Below, piece by piece: positions 43,395-50,916 of a stretch of DNA of 64,000 nt. The DNA is from Paenibacillus sp. NAIST15-1 (lineage in GTDB: Bacteria > Bacillota > Bacilli > Paenibacillales > Paenibacillaceae). Under the pieces are notes generated by a model. It was not told the origin of the DNA, made no database searches, and was given only the letters and a program-made list of their open reading frames with translations. Within the stretch, counting starts at the first letter, position 1. Each line of letters opens with the position of its first letter. The stretch covers positions 1 through 64,000 of the forward strand of contig NZ_BBYF01000024.1 in the NCBI RefSeq assembly GCF_001894745.1. The letters run 5' to 3'. The position numbers were made by a program, and so were the translations under genes.

Positions 43395-44933
43395 GTGAAA
43401 GGAAACAAGCAAAGCAAGCGGCCGGGGCGTCGAAATGGAGGACAGTCTGCATCTGCGACGCGTTCACAAGAAGCGGTAGGTGGACGCGCGGCACATGCAC
43501 GCGTGCATAATGCCCCGGTACAGAAAAACGATGAGGTTGTAATGGATATTATTGGTTTGACGCATGATGGAGAAGGAGTCGGTCGTGCAGACGGCTTCAC
43601 GCTGTTTGTACAAGGGGCATTGCCGGGTGAGCAGGTTCGTGCGCTTGTGCTGAAGGTGAAGAAACAGTACGGATATGCGAAGGTGTTAGAGCGCCTTGTA
43701 GACAGCCCCCATCGCGTGGAGTTGGAGCATCCAGCGAATGCATATGGCGGCTGTCAGTTGCAGCATATGGCGTACAGTGAGCAGCTGGTATGGAAGCGGC
43801 AGCATGTCGTTGACGTACTTGAGCGCATCGGGAAGTTCCGAGTGGAGCAAGCGGAAGGCGAAGCAGCTGCAACTGAAAATGCTGTGCAGGAGCAACCAAT
43901 CAAGGTATGGCCAACGATCGGAATGGAGCAGCCTTGGCGTTATCGTAACAAGAGCCAAATGCCGATCGGCAAAAATGAGCGCACAGGCGAGCTAATCGGT
44001 GGTTACTTTGCGAAGGCGAGCCATCGGATTATCGATACGGATACGAGCCTGATCCAGCATGAAATGAACGACGACGCGATGCGTGTGGTGAAGCAAGTTG
44101 TACGGAAATACGGCATTGAGCCGTATAATGAGGAGCAGCATACAGGCCTACTTCGTCATGTGATGATGCGTGTTGGCTTCCGCACGAATGAGCTGATGAT
44201 CACCTTCGTGACGAATGGGGACAAGCTGCCGCATCAGGAGAAGATCGTAGCGGAGCTTGCTGAGGCTTTGCCGCAGTTGAAGAGCGTCTGCCAGAGCATG
44301 AATACGAAGCGCACGAACGTTATTATGGGAGATAAGACCCGCGTATTGTGGGGTTCAGAATATATTACGGATTATATCGGAGATATCGCGTTCAAAATCT
44401 CCGCGCGTTCCTTCTACCAAGTAAATCCGGTGCAGACGGAAGTGCTGTATGAAAAGGCTGTAGAATATGCTGGCCTGACAGGGGAAGAGACGGTCATTGA
44501 TGCGTATTGCGGCATCGGGACGATCTCGCTGTTCCTTGCACGGCGCGCGAAGCGGGTACTCGGCGTCGAGATCGTTGAGGAAGCGATCGCCGATGCGCGC
44601 CGCAATGCAGAACTGAATGGCGTGACAAACGCAGAATTCGCCGTTGGCGCAGCAGAAGACGTTATTCCTCGCTGGAAGGAGCAGGGTGTGACGCCTGATG
44701 TCATCGTCGTCGATCCGCCGCGCAAGGGTTGCGATCCTGCATTGCTCGACACGATGCTCGCCATGCAACCAGAGCGCATCGTATACGTGTCCTGCAATCC
44801 GTCGACGCTGGCTCGCGATTTGCAAGTGCTGGCGGGTGGAGGCTACCGCGTCGTTGAGGTACAGCCGGTGGACATGTTCCCGCAGACTACGCATGTGGAG
44901 TGTGTTTCACTGCTAGTTTTAGAAGAAGGTTGA
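43395..44933 (+). CDS. rlmD: 23S rRNA (uracil-5-)-methyltransferase (RlmD/RlmCD type)
   Basis: A 512-aa SAM-dependent enzyme. The first 47 residues are a basic low-complexity lead (NKQSKRPGRRNGGQSA). A TRAM domain follows (about 48-105), then the core with ARSFYQVNPVQTEVLYEKA, the SAM motif DAYCGIGTISLF, DPPRKGCDPALLD and the nucleophile Cys in VYVSCNPSTLARDL. The usual Cys cluster for a 4Fe-4S centre is reduced to GGC (YGGCQLQ), so the cluster is probably absent. GTG start behind AGGAGGG. The last 14 codons have been replaced by the tail brought by an integrated element: the attachment core is at 44892-44903. Confidence 0.94.
   Translation: MKGNKQSKRPGRRNGGQSASATRSQEAVGGRAAHARVHNAPVQKNDEVVMDIIGLTHDGEGVGRADGFTLFVQGALPGEQVRALVLKVKKQYGYAKVLERLVDSPHRVELEHPANAYGGCQLQHMAYSEQLVWKRQHVVDVLERIGKFRVEQAEGEAAATENAVQEQPIKVWPTIGMEQPWRYRNKSQMPIGKNERTGELIGGYFAKASHRIIDTDTSLIQHEMNDDAMRVVKQVVRKYGIEPYNEEQHTGLLRHVMMRVGFRTNELMITFVTNGDKLPHQEKIVAELAEALPQLKSVCQSMNTKRTNVIMGDKTRVLWGSEYITDYIGDIAFKISARSFYQVNPVQTEVLYEKAVEYAGLTGEETVIDAYCGIGTISLFLARRAKRVLGVEIVEEAIADARRNAELNGVTNAEFAVGAAEDVIPRWKEQGVTPDVIVVDPPRKGCDPALLDTMLAMQPERIVYVSCNPSTLARDLQVLAGGGYRVVEVQPVDMFPQTTHVECVSLLVLEEG
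44892..44903 (+). repeat. Attachment core copy 1 (rlmD 3' end)
   Basis: CATGTGGAGTGT within the codons for His-Val-Glu-Cys near the end of rlmD. The same core recurs at 47613 and 50571, each time heading an alternative rlmD tail. Confidence 0.75.
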
Positions 44934-44938
44934 GTGGA

Positions 44939-45756
44939 TTATAACCCCTCAACCATGGCAAACTTATAATAAATCTTGATGCTTTTATCTTCTTTGACTT
45001 CAATCTTTTCAACGAAGCGTAAAAGAGTCTCTGTAGTCAAAGTATCGAAAGCAACTGCTTTTTTAAATTGTTCTTTGATGGAGAAAAGTTTACTCGCTGA
45101 GTAGCTTTCCTCCATCTTTTTTTGAAGTTGGCTTTTTTCGACTTCTAAATGCAGCAACTTGTCTTCAATATCTGTAACCAAACAGTCATAGTCGTCCTTG
45201 GTAATAGCATCACTGACAAACTTCTGTAAAGCATTTTTCTTTATATCCATTTGCTTTTGTATTTGTTTATCAATGGCTTGTAGCTGTTTTGTTATTTTTT
45301 TTGGTTAGCGTTTATTCTTTGTTTGACCTTGGCATCCAGATCAGGTAGGTTCAGTTTGTCGTACATCGCTTTTAAGTCGCTTAGAATGACTTCTGTGAGG
45401 TTTTGTCCTTAACTGCGTGATTGGTACAAGCGATGTTCCCATGCCTTGCATAGGTGCCACAAATGTATCCTTTTCGGTGCTATCTTTTTCAATTGATAGA
45501 GCAACCCTACATTTCGACCTATTCTACTTAATTCTTTTGCAACTATCACATCAAACTTCTGATGCTCAGCTTCTTCGATAAGCCTTTTCAGACCTTCACG
45601 ATTGTCGTTGGTTCCAGTTTGCACATCAATGTAGAAATCGAATAAATCGTGCTGTCCCTCTTTAAGGAAGTCTAAAATCAATTGCTTCTGATTTTCAGGA
45701 GATTCCTTTTGCCCTTCACTATCTGTTGAGACCCTAACATATCCTGCTACTTTCAT
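44939..45756 (-). pseudogene. Large serine recombinase, broken
   Basis: The N-terminal piece (45409-45756) is a resolvase domain: MKVAGYVRVSTDSEGQKES (catalytic Ser in VRVST), IDVQTGTNDNREGLKRLIEE, IVAKELSRIGRN. The frame then breaks. In another frame around 45400-45470 a zinc-ribbon remnant reads YICGTYARHGNIACTNH, and a coiled coil with the C-terminal end (LLRFVEKIEVKEDKSIKIYY) is at 44939-45300. Most of the middle recombinase domain is deleted and there are at least two frameshifts. It ends 5 bases after the rlmD stop, convergent, as expected for the integrase beside its attachment site. Confidence 0.85.
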
Positions 45757-45908
45757 TTATGTCGCCTCCCATTATTAGTGGTGGCGACTATATCTACTTG
45801 CTTATCATTGTAGGCGGCAGATACAATATTTTCAATCTCCTTCTCCAATTGACTAATAATTAAGGTCTTAAAGTCAGTTGTGCCTGTAAACACTCTTTCA
45901 ATATTCAT
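45753..45908 (-). CDS. Small protein preceding serine recombinase 1
   Basis: A 51-aa ORF (MNIERVFTGTTDFKTLI start, end NNGRRHK) with a strong site GGGGAGGTAATA before its ATG. Its TGA overlaps the recombinase ATG (ATGA), so the two were translationally coupled. It aligns without gaps to the 52-aa ORF at 48347-48505 before recombinase 2: shared M-x-I-x-R-x-x-T-G at the start and A-x-Y at residues 31-33. No family known to me. A role as a recombination directionality factor or accessory protein is a guess from position. Confidence 0.7.
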   Translation of the reverse strand: MNIERVFTGTTDFKTLIISQLEKEIENIVSAAYNDKQVDIVATTNNGRRHK

Positions 45909-46305
45909 TATTACCTCCCCTTTCAATCAAAGCAATCGTTCTTGGTAGGGGATTAGTTGCGATAACCTTTTATTAGGGAGTCGGTGTTGAAAGATGTAGA
46001 AAGTTGATGTAGAGTTGAAGTAGTCTAAACGTCATAGGTGAAAGGGAGGGAGCAGTATTGCAAAAGCAAACTAATTTACAAAAAATTTGTTAGTTAAACC
46101 CCACAGCCCTTGATTTACAAGCACATTCACAGGATTTCAACTCCAATTTACTACTATTATCCCTTTTTTCAAGCCTGTTTCCCACAGGTTCGCGGAAGCG
46201 TGCACTTTTTTGCACGGCTAATGTTGTGCTTTCTTTTTGCATTTTTGCTATTGACTTCGCATAGTTGGTCTTATACTGTACGATGCACTATTCAAATTGT
46301 TAGCT
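45909..46305. other. Non-coding stretch in element 1
   Basis: About 400 bases without a credible gene. An ORF at 46110-46466 overlaps the acetyltransferase on the other strand and is a shadow. AAAGGGAGGGAGC at 46039-46051 precedes an 11-codon ORF from TTG, probably the cut-off start of a lost gene. Confidence 0.4.
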
Positions 46306-46845
46306 TTATAATCCGAGTCTGGCACCTACTTCTGCATACTCTATATCTTTTCTTTCTGCATTCCAATTACCCCCTGTTTGTCCGTCCCATATCGCTCCTG
46401 TTTCAACGAAACCGACAGACGCAAACAACTTCCGGACGGCTTCGTTTACCATCCAATATGATGTAGCAACTGCATCGGCTTTTCCTTGTGGAAACGACTT
46501 TATGTAATCAATAACTTTCATCATTGCTTGTTTGCCAAATCCTTTGCCTTGATGCTTTTTATCAATCATAAAGCGATTAAGTCCATAAGTAGATTTATCT
46601 CCATATTTTTCACATAAAAATGCACTTTCCGCCAGTTCGAAAAATCCAATATCGACATATCCTATGACTTCATCATTGTTGCATATAGCGAAGATCATAG
46701 GAGGTTTTTCGTCGTTGAGTATCTTTACATAGGCTTTAGCCAAACAATATATGCTGGAATCCACATTTCCTTTCTGCTCGTCTGTTATGCTTAACTTCAA
46801 CACTGCCTCAAAATTATCGTGGGTAATTTTTCTTAATTCAATCAT
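46306..46845 (-). CDS. GNAT family N-acetyltransferase
   Basis: A 179-aa acetyl-CoA-dependent transferase. It begins IELRKITHDNFEAVLKLSIT, has the acetyl-CoA loop in RFMIDKKHQGKGFGKQAMMK (Q/R-x-x-G-x-G/A) and NEAVRKLFASVGFVETGA near the end. The layout resembles the polyamine acetyltransferases BltD/PaiA of Bacillus, but the substrate cannot be told. AGGGAAG precedes the ATG. It is the only intact enzyme gene in element 1 and probably its cargo. Confidence 0.88.
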   Translation of the reverse strand: MIELRKITHDNFEAVLKLSITDEQKGNVDSSIYCLAKAYVKILNDEKPPMIFAICNNDEVIGYVDIGFFELAESAFLCEKYGDKSTYGLNRFMIDKKHQGKGFGKQAMMKVIDYIKSFPQGKADAVATSYWMVNEAVRKLFASVGFVETGAIWDGQTGGNWNAERKDIEYAEVGARLGL

Positions 46846-46935
46846 TTTTCTTCCCTACTTCCGAAAATATAAATTCGCTGCATCTGCCCGTAACGCCGTT
46901 CCCCGTCCTCCGTGCCTTAACGACACCAGTATAGT

Positions 46936-47523
46936 ATGAAAACCCGGATATTTCCACATTATGATGATATAATCATACTGCTTGGTACAGGACTTCGTAT
47001 TTCAGAGTTGTGCGGATTGACAGATGCAGATATAGATTTAGAAAACAGAATTATTGATGTAAACCATCAGTTGTTATACTGCACAGGAACTGGATACTAC
47101 ATTGATGAACCAAAAACAAAGAGTGGTTTCCGACGAATTAAGATGACAGAGGAAGTCTATCAAGCCTTTAGACGTATAATGGATAGGCGCAGATTTACAA
47201 AGACTGTCACCATAGATGGCTATAGCAACTTCATATTCGTTACTCGAAGCGGCAATCCGAAAATCGGTATAAATTACAATAGTGTGTTCCGAGGACTTGT
47301 AAAGAAGTACAACAAGGATAATGATAATGAAGTAGCATTGCCAAAGGTAGTGACACCACATACCCTAAGACATACATTCTGCACCGATAAAGCCAATGAA
47401 GGCATGAATCCAAAAGCATTGCAATACATCATGGGACACTCCAACATTACAATGACCCTCAACTATTACGCACACGCAATAGGGGTCTATAATAAAGAGG
47501 CTTATTCCTTAAAACGGTGGTAA
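46936..47523 (+). pseudogene. Tyrosine integrase, N-terminally truncated (Tn916-like)
   Basis: Only the catalytic domain (195 codons) is left. Catalytic residues are all visible: Arg in GTGLRISELCGL, Lys in EPKTKSGFRRIKM, His-x-x-Arg in TPHTLRHTFC, His in GHSNITM, Tyr in LNYYAHA. The sequence resembles the Int proteins of Tn916-type conjugative transposons. The arm-binding and core-binding domains are missing and there is no ribosome site at the ATG, so it is a remnant of another element. No Xis is adjacent. Confidence 0.8.
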
Positions 47524-47612
47524 CATTAAAAAAGAGCGGTTTTATTTACCGCCCCAATCCTTTAAGTAGTTATAGTCGCCTAATGCATTGTGTCTGTGAA
47601 AAGTATTCCTCA

Positions 47613-47660
47613 CATGTGGAGTGTACAGTGTTACTTAAATTAAGAGGGGCAAACGGTTAA
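47613..47660 (+). pseudogene. Alternative rlmD 3' tail with attachment core copy 2
   Basis: The core CATGTGGAGTGT (47613-47624) begins a stretch that reads HVECTVLLKLRGANG and then a stop, an rlmD-type C-terminus without the rest of the gene. Upstream the frame does not continue as rlmD. This marks the junction between the two elements. Confidence 0.7.
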
Positions 47661-48345
47661 GTCCCTCTTTTATCCAACGCCCCATATAAAGTGGGGCGTG
47701 CAATATTGTAGTGAATTTCTTTGATTGCTCCCTCTTCATTGATTTCGAATTTTTTGATAAGACGTTGAAGAACTTGCTTCAACACTTGCTAATCATCAAT
47801 ATTTAATTCAGCGAAGCGGGAGATTTGTTTCCGAAAGGCATGGAGTTGTTCATCCGTGTCTTTTTTAGTTTCTAAAGCAAGTTCAGCATTACTTGGATAT
47901 ACTCGTTCTGAGCCTTGAGTCGCTCAAGGTCGATATGCTTTTCCGTATAAAGTTGTAATAAAGTCTGAAACTCTTTGTTTAGTTTGTTCAAGCGTATGGT
48001 TACGCTTGCTAACTCTTTCATGTATCTAGATTGCTGTTCGGTTGCTTTGCTGTTTGCCGCCCCGTAGATGGCAGTCAGGAGATTCTTAATGGTATATCTT
48101 CCCAACCTAGAAGCCGATTTTGCAATTACAGCATCAAACTTCTTCTTTTTTGCGTTTTGAAGCAACTGAAGTAATTCTGCTCGCTTTTCTCTAGTAGCCC
48201 CACTGATTCCGTTGTCCATATATTGCCGAACAATAGTCCAACCATTTTGGGAGGCTACAGCGGTCGCAAATGAAATCTGGTTCTCAAGACTATTTTTCTG
48301 AGCATCTCATTTTGTACTCACACGGGCATATATAGCAATTCTCAT
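47657..48345 (-). pseudogene. Serine recombinase 2, broken
   Basis: The ATG at 48345 opens MRIAIYARVSTK (catalytic Ser in RVST), then an in-frame TGA, then DAQKNSLENQI and MDNGISGATREKRAELLQ, FDAVIAKSASRLGR. The large middle part is missing: the reading passes directly to a coiled coil (SVTIRLNKLNKEFQTLL). Near 47875 it shifts frame, and a C-terminal remnant (QRLIKKFEINEEGAIKE) ends beside the rlmD tail. It cannot be active. Confidence 0.8.
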
Positions 48346-48346
48346 A

Positions 48347-48505
48347 TTACCTTATCGTCCCTTCCATATCTGAATCAGAAGGGACAGTATTTGCTCTTTC
48401 TTCATGGTAAGAAGCACCGATAATTTTGTCAATTTGACTAGCCAAAATGAATAGTAAGATGTCCTCGAGACTTGCCATTCCTGTACAGGTTCGTTTGATT
48501 TTCAT
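48347..48505 (-). CDS. Small protein preceding serine recombinase 2
   Basis: A 52-aa ORF (MKIKRTCTGMASLEDIL start) behind the strong site GGAGGGGATG. It ends just before the recombinase start (TAATATG). Gapless alignment with the 51-aa ORF of element 1 gives 11 identities in the first 41 positions. Just upstream, about 48513-48600 on the same strand, a decayed third copy may be present (TQLLIKIGSILSSYID, then in another frame STTNSRRG before a stop, like the end of the element 1 ORF). Function unknown. Confidence 0.65.
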   Translation of the reverse strand: MKIKRTCTGMASLEDILLFILASQIDKIIGASYHEERANTVPSDSDMEGTIR

Positions 48506-48663
48506 GATGTCATCCCCTCCTACTATTAGTGGTTGATCTATGTAGGAAGAAAGGATCGAACCAATTTTGATAAGAAGTTGTGTTGAAGAAATGTCTTGTG
48601 GGATACTGGAATTAAAATAAGCATAAGTCAGTTTCAGATAATAATATTTAAGTATCGAGGGGA

Positions 48664-49191
48664 TTGAATATTACAGACACTATATATGTACATGTTCGGC
48701 ATTGGCTATTTTGGTATGGAGTATATGGATTCTGCGACAAAAGTTCTAATGATGAAATTACATTGTTTTCTGACAAGGACAAAAATAACTTTCTAGGATA
48801 TTTCGATTTATTGACTCAGCCCTGTCTCATAAATTTATTGAATAACGAACTTGATAAAACAGAAGACAAAGAATTTTATGACGAGATTGAGGAGTTCATA
48901 AAAGGTAATAAGGACATCGATTATAGTTATATATATCCGAGGGATGAAGAAGATACCTTATGTCAAGTTGACCACTTTGCACCGATGAATGATAAAGGCC
49001 ACAAGCCTACCTATATTTATGTATGGTCAAAGCTTTCAGAAGATTGGGATATGATGAGTATTGATAGAATAGTAAAAATACTAGCAAACGATTTCTTACA
49101 CATGGATATTAAAAAAGTGCAACTGATAGATATACCGACGCATGAAGAAACGAAAGTGTCATATGAAAAGGATTATGAACCTTACATCTGA
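48664..49191 (+). CDS. Unrecognised protein, element cargo
   Basis: A 175-aa soluble, acidic protein rich in Asp, Glu, Tyr and Lys (NELDKTEDKEFYDEIEEFIK). No signal or membrane segment. AGGGGA lies near its TTG start (CGAGGGGATTG). The composition and its position with another orphan inside a mobile remnant are like immunity or defence cargo, but I see no motif that proves it. AT-rich codon use differs from the chromosome core. Confidence 0.6.
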   Translation: MNITDTIYVHVRHWLFWYGVYGFCDKSSNDEITLFSDKDKNNFLGYFDLLTQPCLINLLNNELDKTEDKEFYDEIEEFIKGNKDIDYSYIYPRDEEDTLCQVDHFAPMNDKGHKPTYIYVWSKLSEDWDMMSIDRIVKILANDFLHMDIKKVQLIDIPTHEETKVSYEKDYEPYI

Positions 49192-49241
49192 AAACAACAG
49201 GTGGGGGGAAGGTGAAGTTATAAAGTATTGGGAGGATTTAG

Positions 49242-49706
49242 ATGGCATTAGAACATGAGTTTCATCTCATTCCTATTACAATAGATATAGAACAATTTTG
49301 GATGAATAGAGAAAACAATCCTAAAGTTATAGATAGTGTAGTGATACATGATGACATTGTTCTGTACGTTAGTGATACATTAAAATGGATTCCGAGTAGA
49401 AATCCAGCTTTACATGGGACACCAGCTAGTGCAGGGATTAACTATCACGGCGTGACTCTTTTTGATGAGGTTTCTGCTAGGAACTTAAAAAGTGTATTTT
49501 CCTCTTGGAGAGACTTATTTCTGAACTCACCGACAGTACTAGAGCTTACAGGAGAATTTGTTATGGTTGAGGGTGGAGTACAATCGGGTCATTATGAAAA
49601 GTTAGTTTATAATCGACTTGAAATCATTAAGCAATTCGAAAAGATAATTTCATTTTCTGATAGATTGTCCGAAGGTAAATTTTATTTATACCATTGTGGA
49701 ATATAG
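49242..49706 (+). CDS. Unrecognised protein, element cargo
   Basis: A 154-aa soluble protein (MALEHEFHLIPITIDIEQF; NPALHGTPASAGINYHGVTL; LTGEFVMVEGGVQSGHYEKL). GGAGG lies eight bases before the ATG. It follows the previous gene by 50 bases and probably shares its transcript. It has the size and mixed alpha-beta look of immunity proteins, but no toxin is nearby. Family unknown to me. Confidence 0.65.
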   Translation: MALEHEFHLIPITIDIEQFWMNRENNPKVIDSVVIHDDIVLYVSDTLKWIPSRNPALHGTPASAGINYHGVTLFDEVSARNLKSVFSSWRDLFLNSPTVLELTGEFVMVEGGVQSGHYEKLVYNRLEIIKQFEKIISFSDRLSEGKFYLYHCGI

Positions 49707-50263
49707 AGCTTTACTTTCTGTTGCCTTTCCCGCCCGTGGGGTGGTTATTTATTTCTTGCCCTGTGCTTCGCTTGGTCAAGGCTTCGCTTCGCTCAGAGGG
49801 TTCACTCCGCTCCGTTGTGCTCGCGGGGCTACATTGACTGGTGAAAGCCGAGCCAGTTTTTAACGTGTTCTCCTGTAGCCACGGTCAAAGCCGATTATGT
49901 TTTCTGAATATGTATAACCGCCGACTTCTCGGCGGCTTAAACTAATGGTATTTAACTTTTTAAAGTCCTCAACCCTCTCATAATTAAAAAATTGTAGTAA
50001 ATCATGTTCGTTAATCCGATACCCGTATTTAGATGAGTGGCTTTGCTGGTGAGGAATGGCACAGATAGCTGAGAATGCAGTAGTGGAGTGGTTTTGGAGA
50101 GTATTACAGATGAGAAAATCCCTGAGTTGATTGAATTGGGAAGTTAGTCGTTGCTGTGCTCATCAAGGGAAAAACTCCCTTTACAACCACTACTAGTACG
50201 TTATAATACAATTATCAGACAGCATGATCGACTTATCAAAAGATAGATATTGGAGGTATGGTC
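49707..50263 (+). other. Junk-like stretch in element 2
   Basis: No ORF. It has a short GC-rich passage of repeated CTTCGCT and GCTCCG-like motifs (about 49765-49830), often seen in Gram-positive mobile elements, and a tight hairpin (CCGCCGA, CTTC, TCGGCGG) at 49919-49936 without a T-run. Confidence 0.45.
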
Positions 50264-50410
50264 ATGGTCAATCGCAAAAGAAAAATGATTTCCGCAGCCC
50301 TCAGCACAGCTCTAGTCGTGACTATGTTGCTTACAGCCAGCACAGTCGATGCCCAAGGTACTCAGCCGGCGAAGACAGCAGGGGAAAAAAAGGTTGAAGT
50401 TATTAAATAG
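50264..50410 (+). CDS. 48-aa secreted peptide
   Basis: A complete small ORF: ATG 50264, with TGGAGG seven bases before, stop TAG 50408-50410. It has a basic start (VNRKRK), a hydrophobic core (AALSTALVVTMLLTAS) and a likely signal peptidase site after VDA. The mature peptide would be QGTQPAKTAGEKKVEVIK. A terminator lies 100 bases downstream, so it looks like a real transcription unit. It could be a signalling pro-peptide or the preserved start of a truncated exported protein. Confidence 0.6.
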   Translation: MVNRKRKMISAALSTALVVTMLLTASTVDAQGTQPAKTAGEKKVEVIK

Positions 50411-50510
50411 TGATTGTTAATGACATACTATCTACGAAGACAGCATGGAGTCTTACAATTGTGAAGCGGCCCAGTAAAAGCTGTTCATTTGAATGACAAA
50501 TAACCAAAAG

Positions 50511-50557
50511 AGAAACGGCTGTTGTCCTTGTTAAAAAGGGTTTCAGCCGTTTCTGTT
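50511..50557 (+). terminator. Terminator after the secreted peptide gene
   Basis: An 11-bp perfect stem (AGAAACGGCTG with CAGCCGTTTCT) around a 22-base loop. The T-run is short. Confidence 0.7.
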
Positions 50558-50570
50558 ACTGTCGACTCCA

Positions 50571-50606
50571 CATGTGGAGTCGGTTGCTTTGCTACGAAGA
50601 CAGTAA
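50571..50606 (+). pseudogene. Probable original rlmD 3' tail with attachment core copy 3
   Basis: CATGTGGAGT (50571-50580) begins a reading HVESVALLRRQ and a stop, again an rlmD-type C-terminus. A terminator follows 60 bases later (50665-50696), which none of the other tails has. This is therefore the best candidate for the native end of rlmD, displaced 5.7 kb by the two insertions. Confidence 0.65.
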
Positions 50607-50664
50607 AGCTGGAAATCCTTAATTTCAAGTACTAGTGTGGGAACGCAAATAGAATAATGATTTA

Positions 50665-50696
50665 AAAAGGTGCTATCAAAAATAGTACCTTTTTTA
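50665..50696 (+). terminator. Terminator, probably the old rlmD terminator
   Basis: Stem AAAAGGTGCTAT with ATAGTACCTTTT (one G-U) around CAAAA, followed by more T residues. Confidence 0.75.
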
Positions 50697-50916
50697 TTTT
50701 TGACGTTTACGGAAATGAAGAGAACCGTAAATGATCTCCCCATTATCGTTGGGCTATACGCTTTACTCACCTATAGAGGGGCAAATGTTTCGGAAAACGG
50801 TCTTGAAAGTTAATTGTCGGATATTGTTCGTTTCCTATTAGCGAAGTAAGGAGGTTTTCCGAAATAAAACTAGAAAAACATCGAAGAGGCTTTTTAGAAG
50901 CTAAGGAGGTAATGTG

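Larger units (their letters stand above)
44892..47612. mobile_element. Decayed serine-recombinase element 1 in rlmD
   Basis: A 2.7-kb AT-rich segment between attachment cores 1 and 2. It holds a broken large serine recombinase next to the rlmD end, a small accessory ORF, an acetyltransferase and a truncated tyrosine integrase. The rlmD/rumA 3' end is a known target of ICEs with serine integrases in Firmicutes. No transfer genes remain, so it is a remnant or a cargo island. Confidence 0.7.
47613..50570. mobile_element. Decayed serine-recombinase element 2 in rlmD
   Basis: A 3.0-kb segment between attachment cores 2 and 3 with the same left-end design as element 1: rlmD tail, convergent recombinase, small ORF. 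Cargo: two unrecognised proteins and a 48-aa secreted peptide. No transfer functions. Confidence 0.65.
50411..50916 (+). other. Right-end junction of the mobile region
   Basis: Holds two terminators (50511-50557, 50665-50696) and the third attachment core with its rlmD tail (50571-50606). A 12-base word CTACGAAGACAG occurs at 50432 and 50592. No other gene. Confidence 0.6.

Noticed and set aside
46110-46466. 118-codon Phe/Leu-rich ORF
   Set aside because: It overlaps the acetyltransferase gene antisense and is an AT-rich shadow, not a membrane protein.
44939-50606. Insertion sequence (IS) elements
   Set aside because: No DDE transposase and no terminal inverted repeats were found; the signs point to site-specific recombinases.
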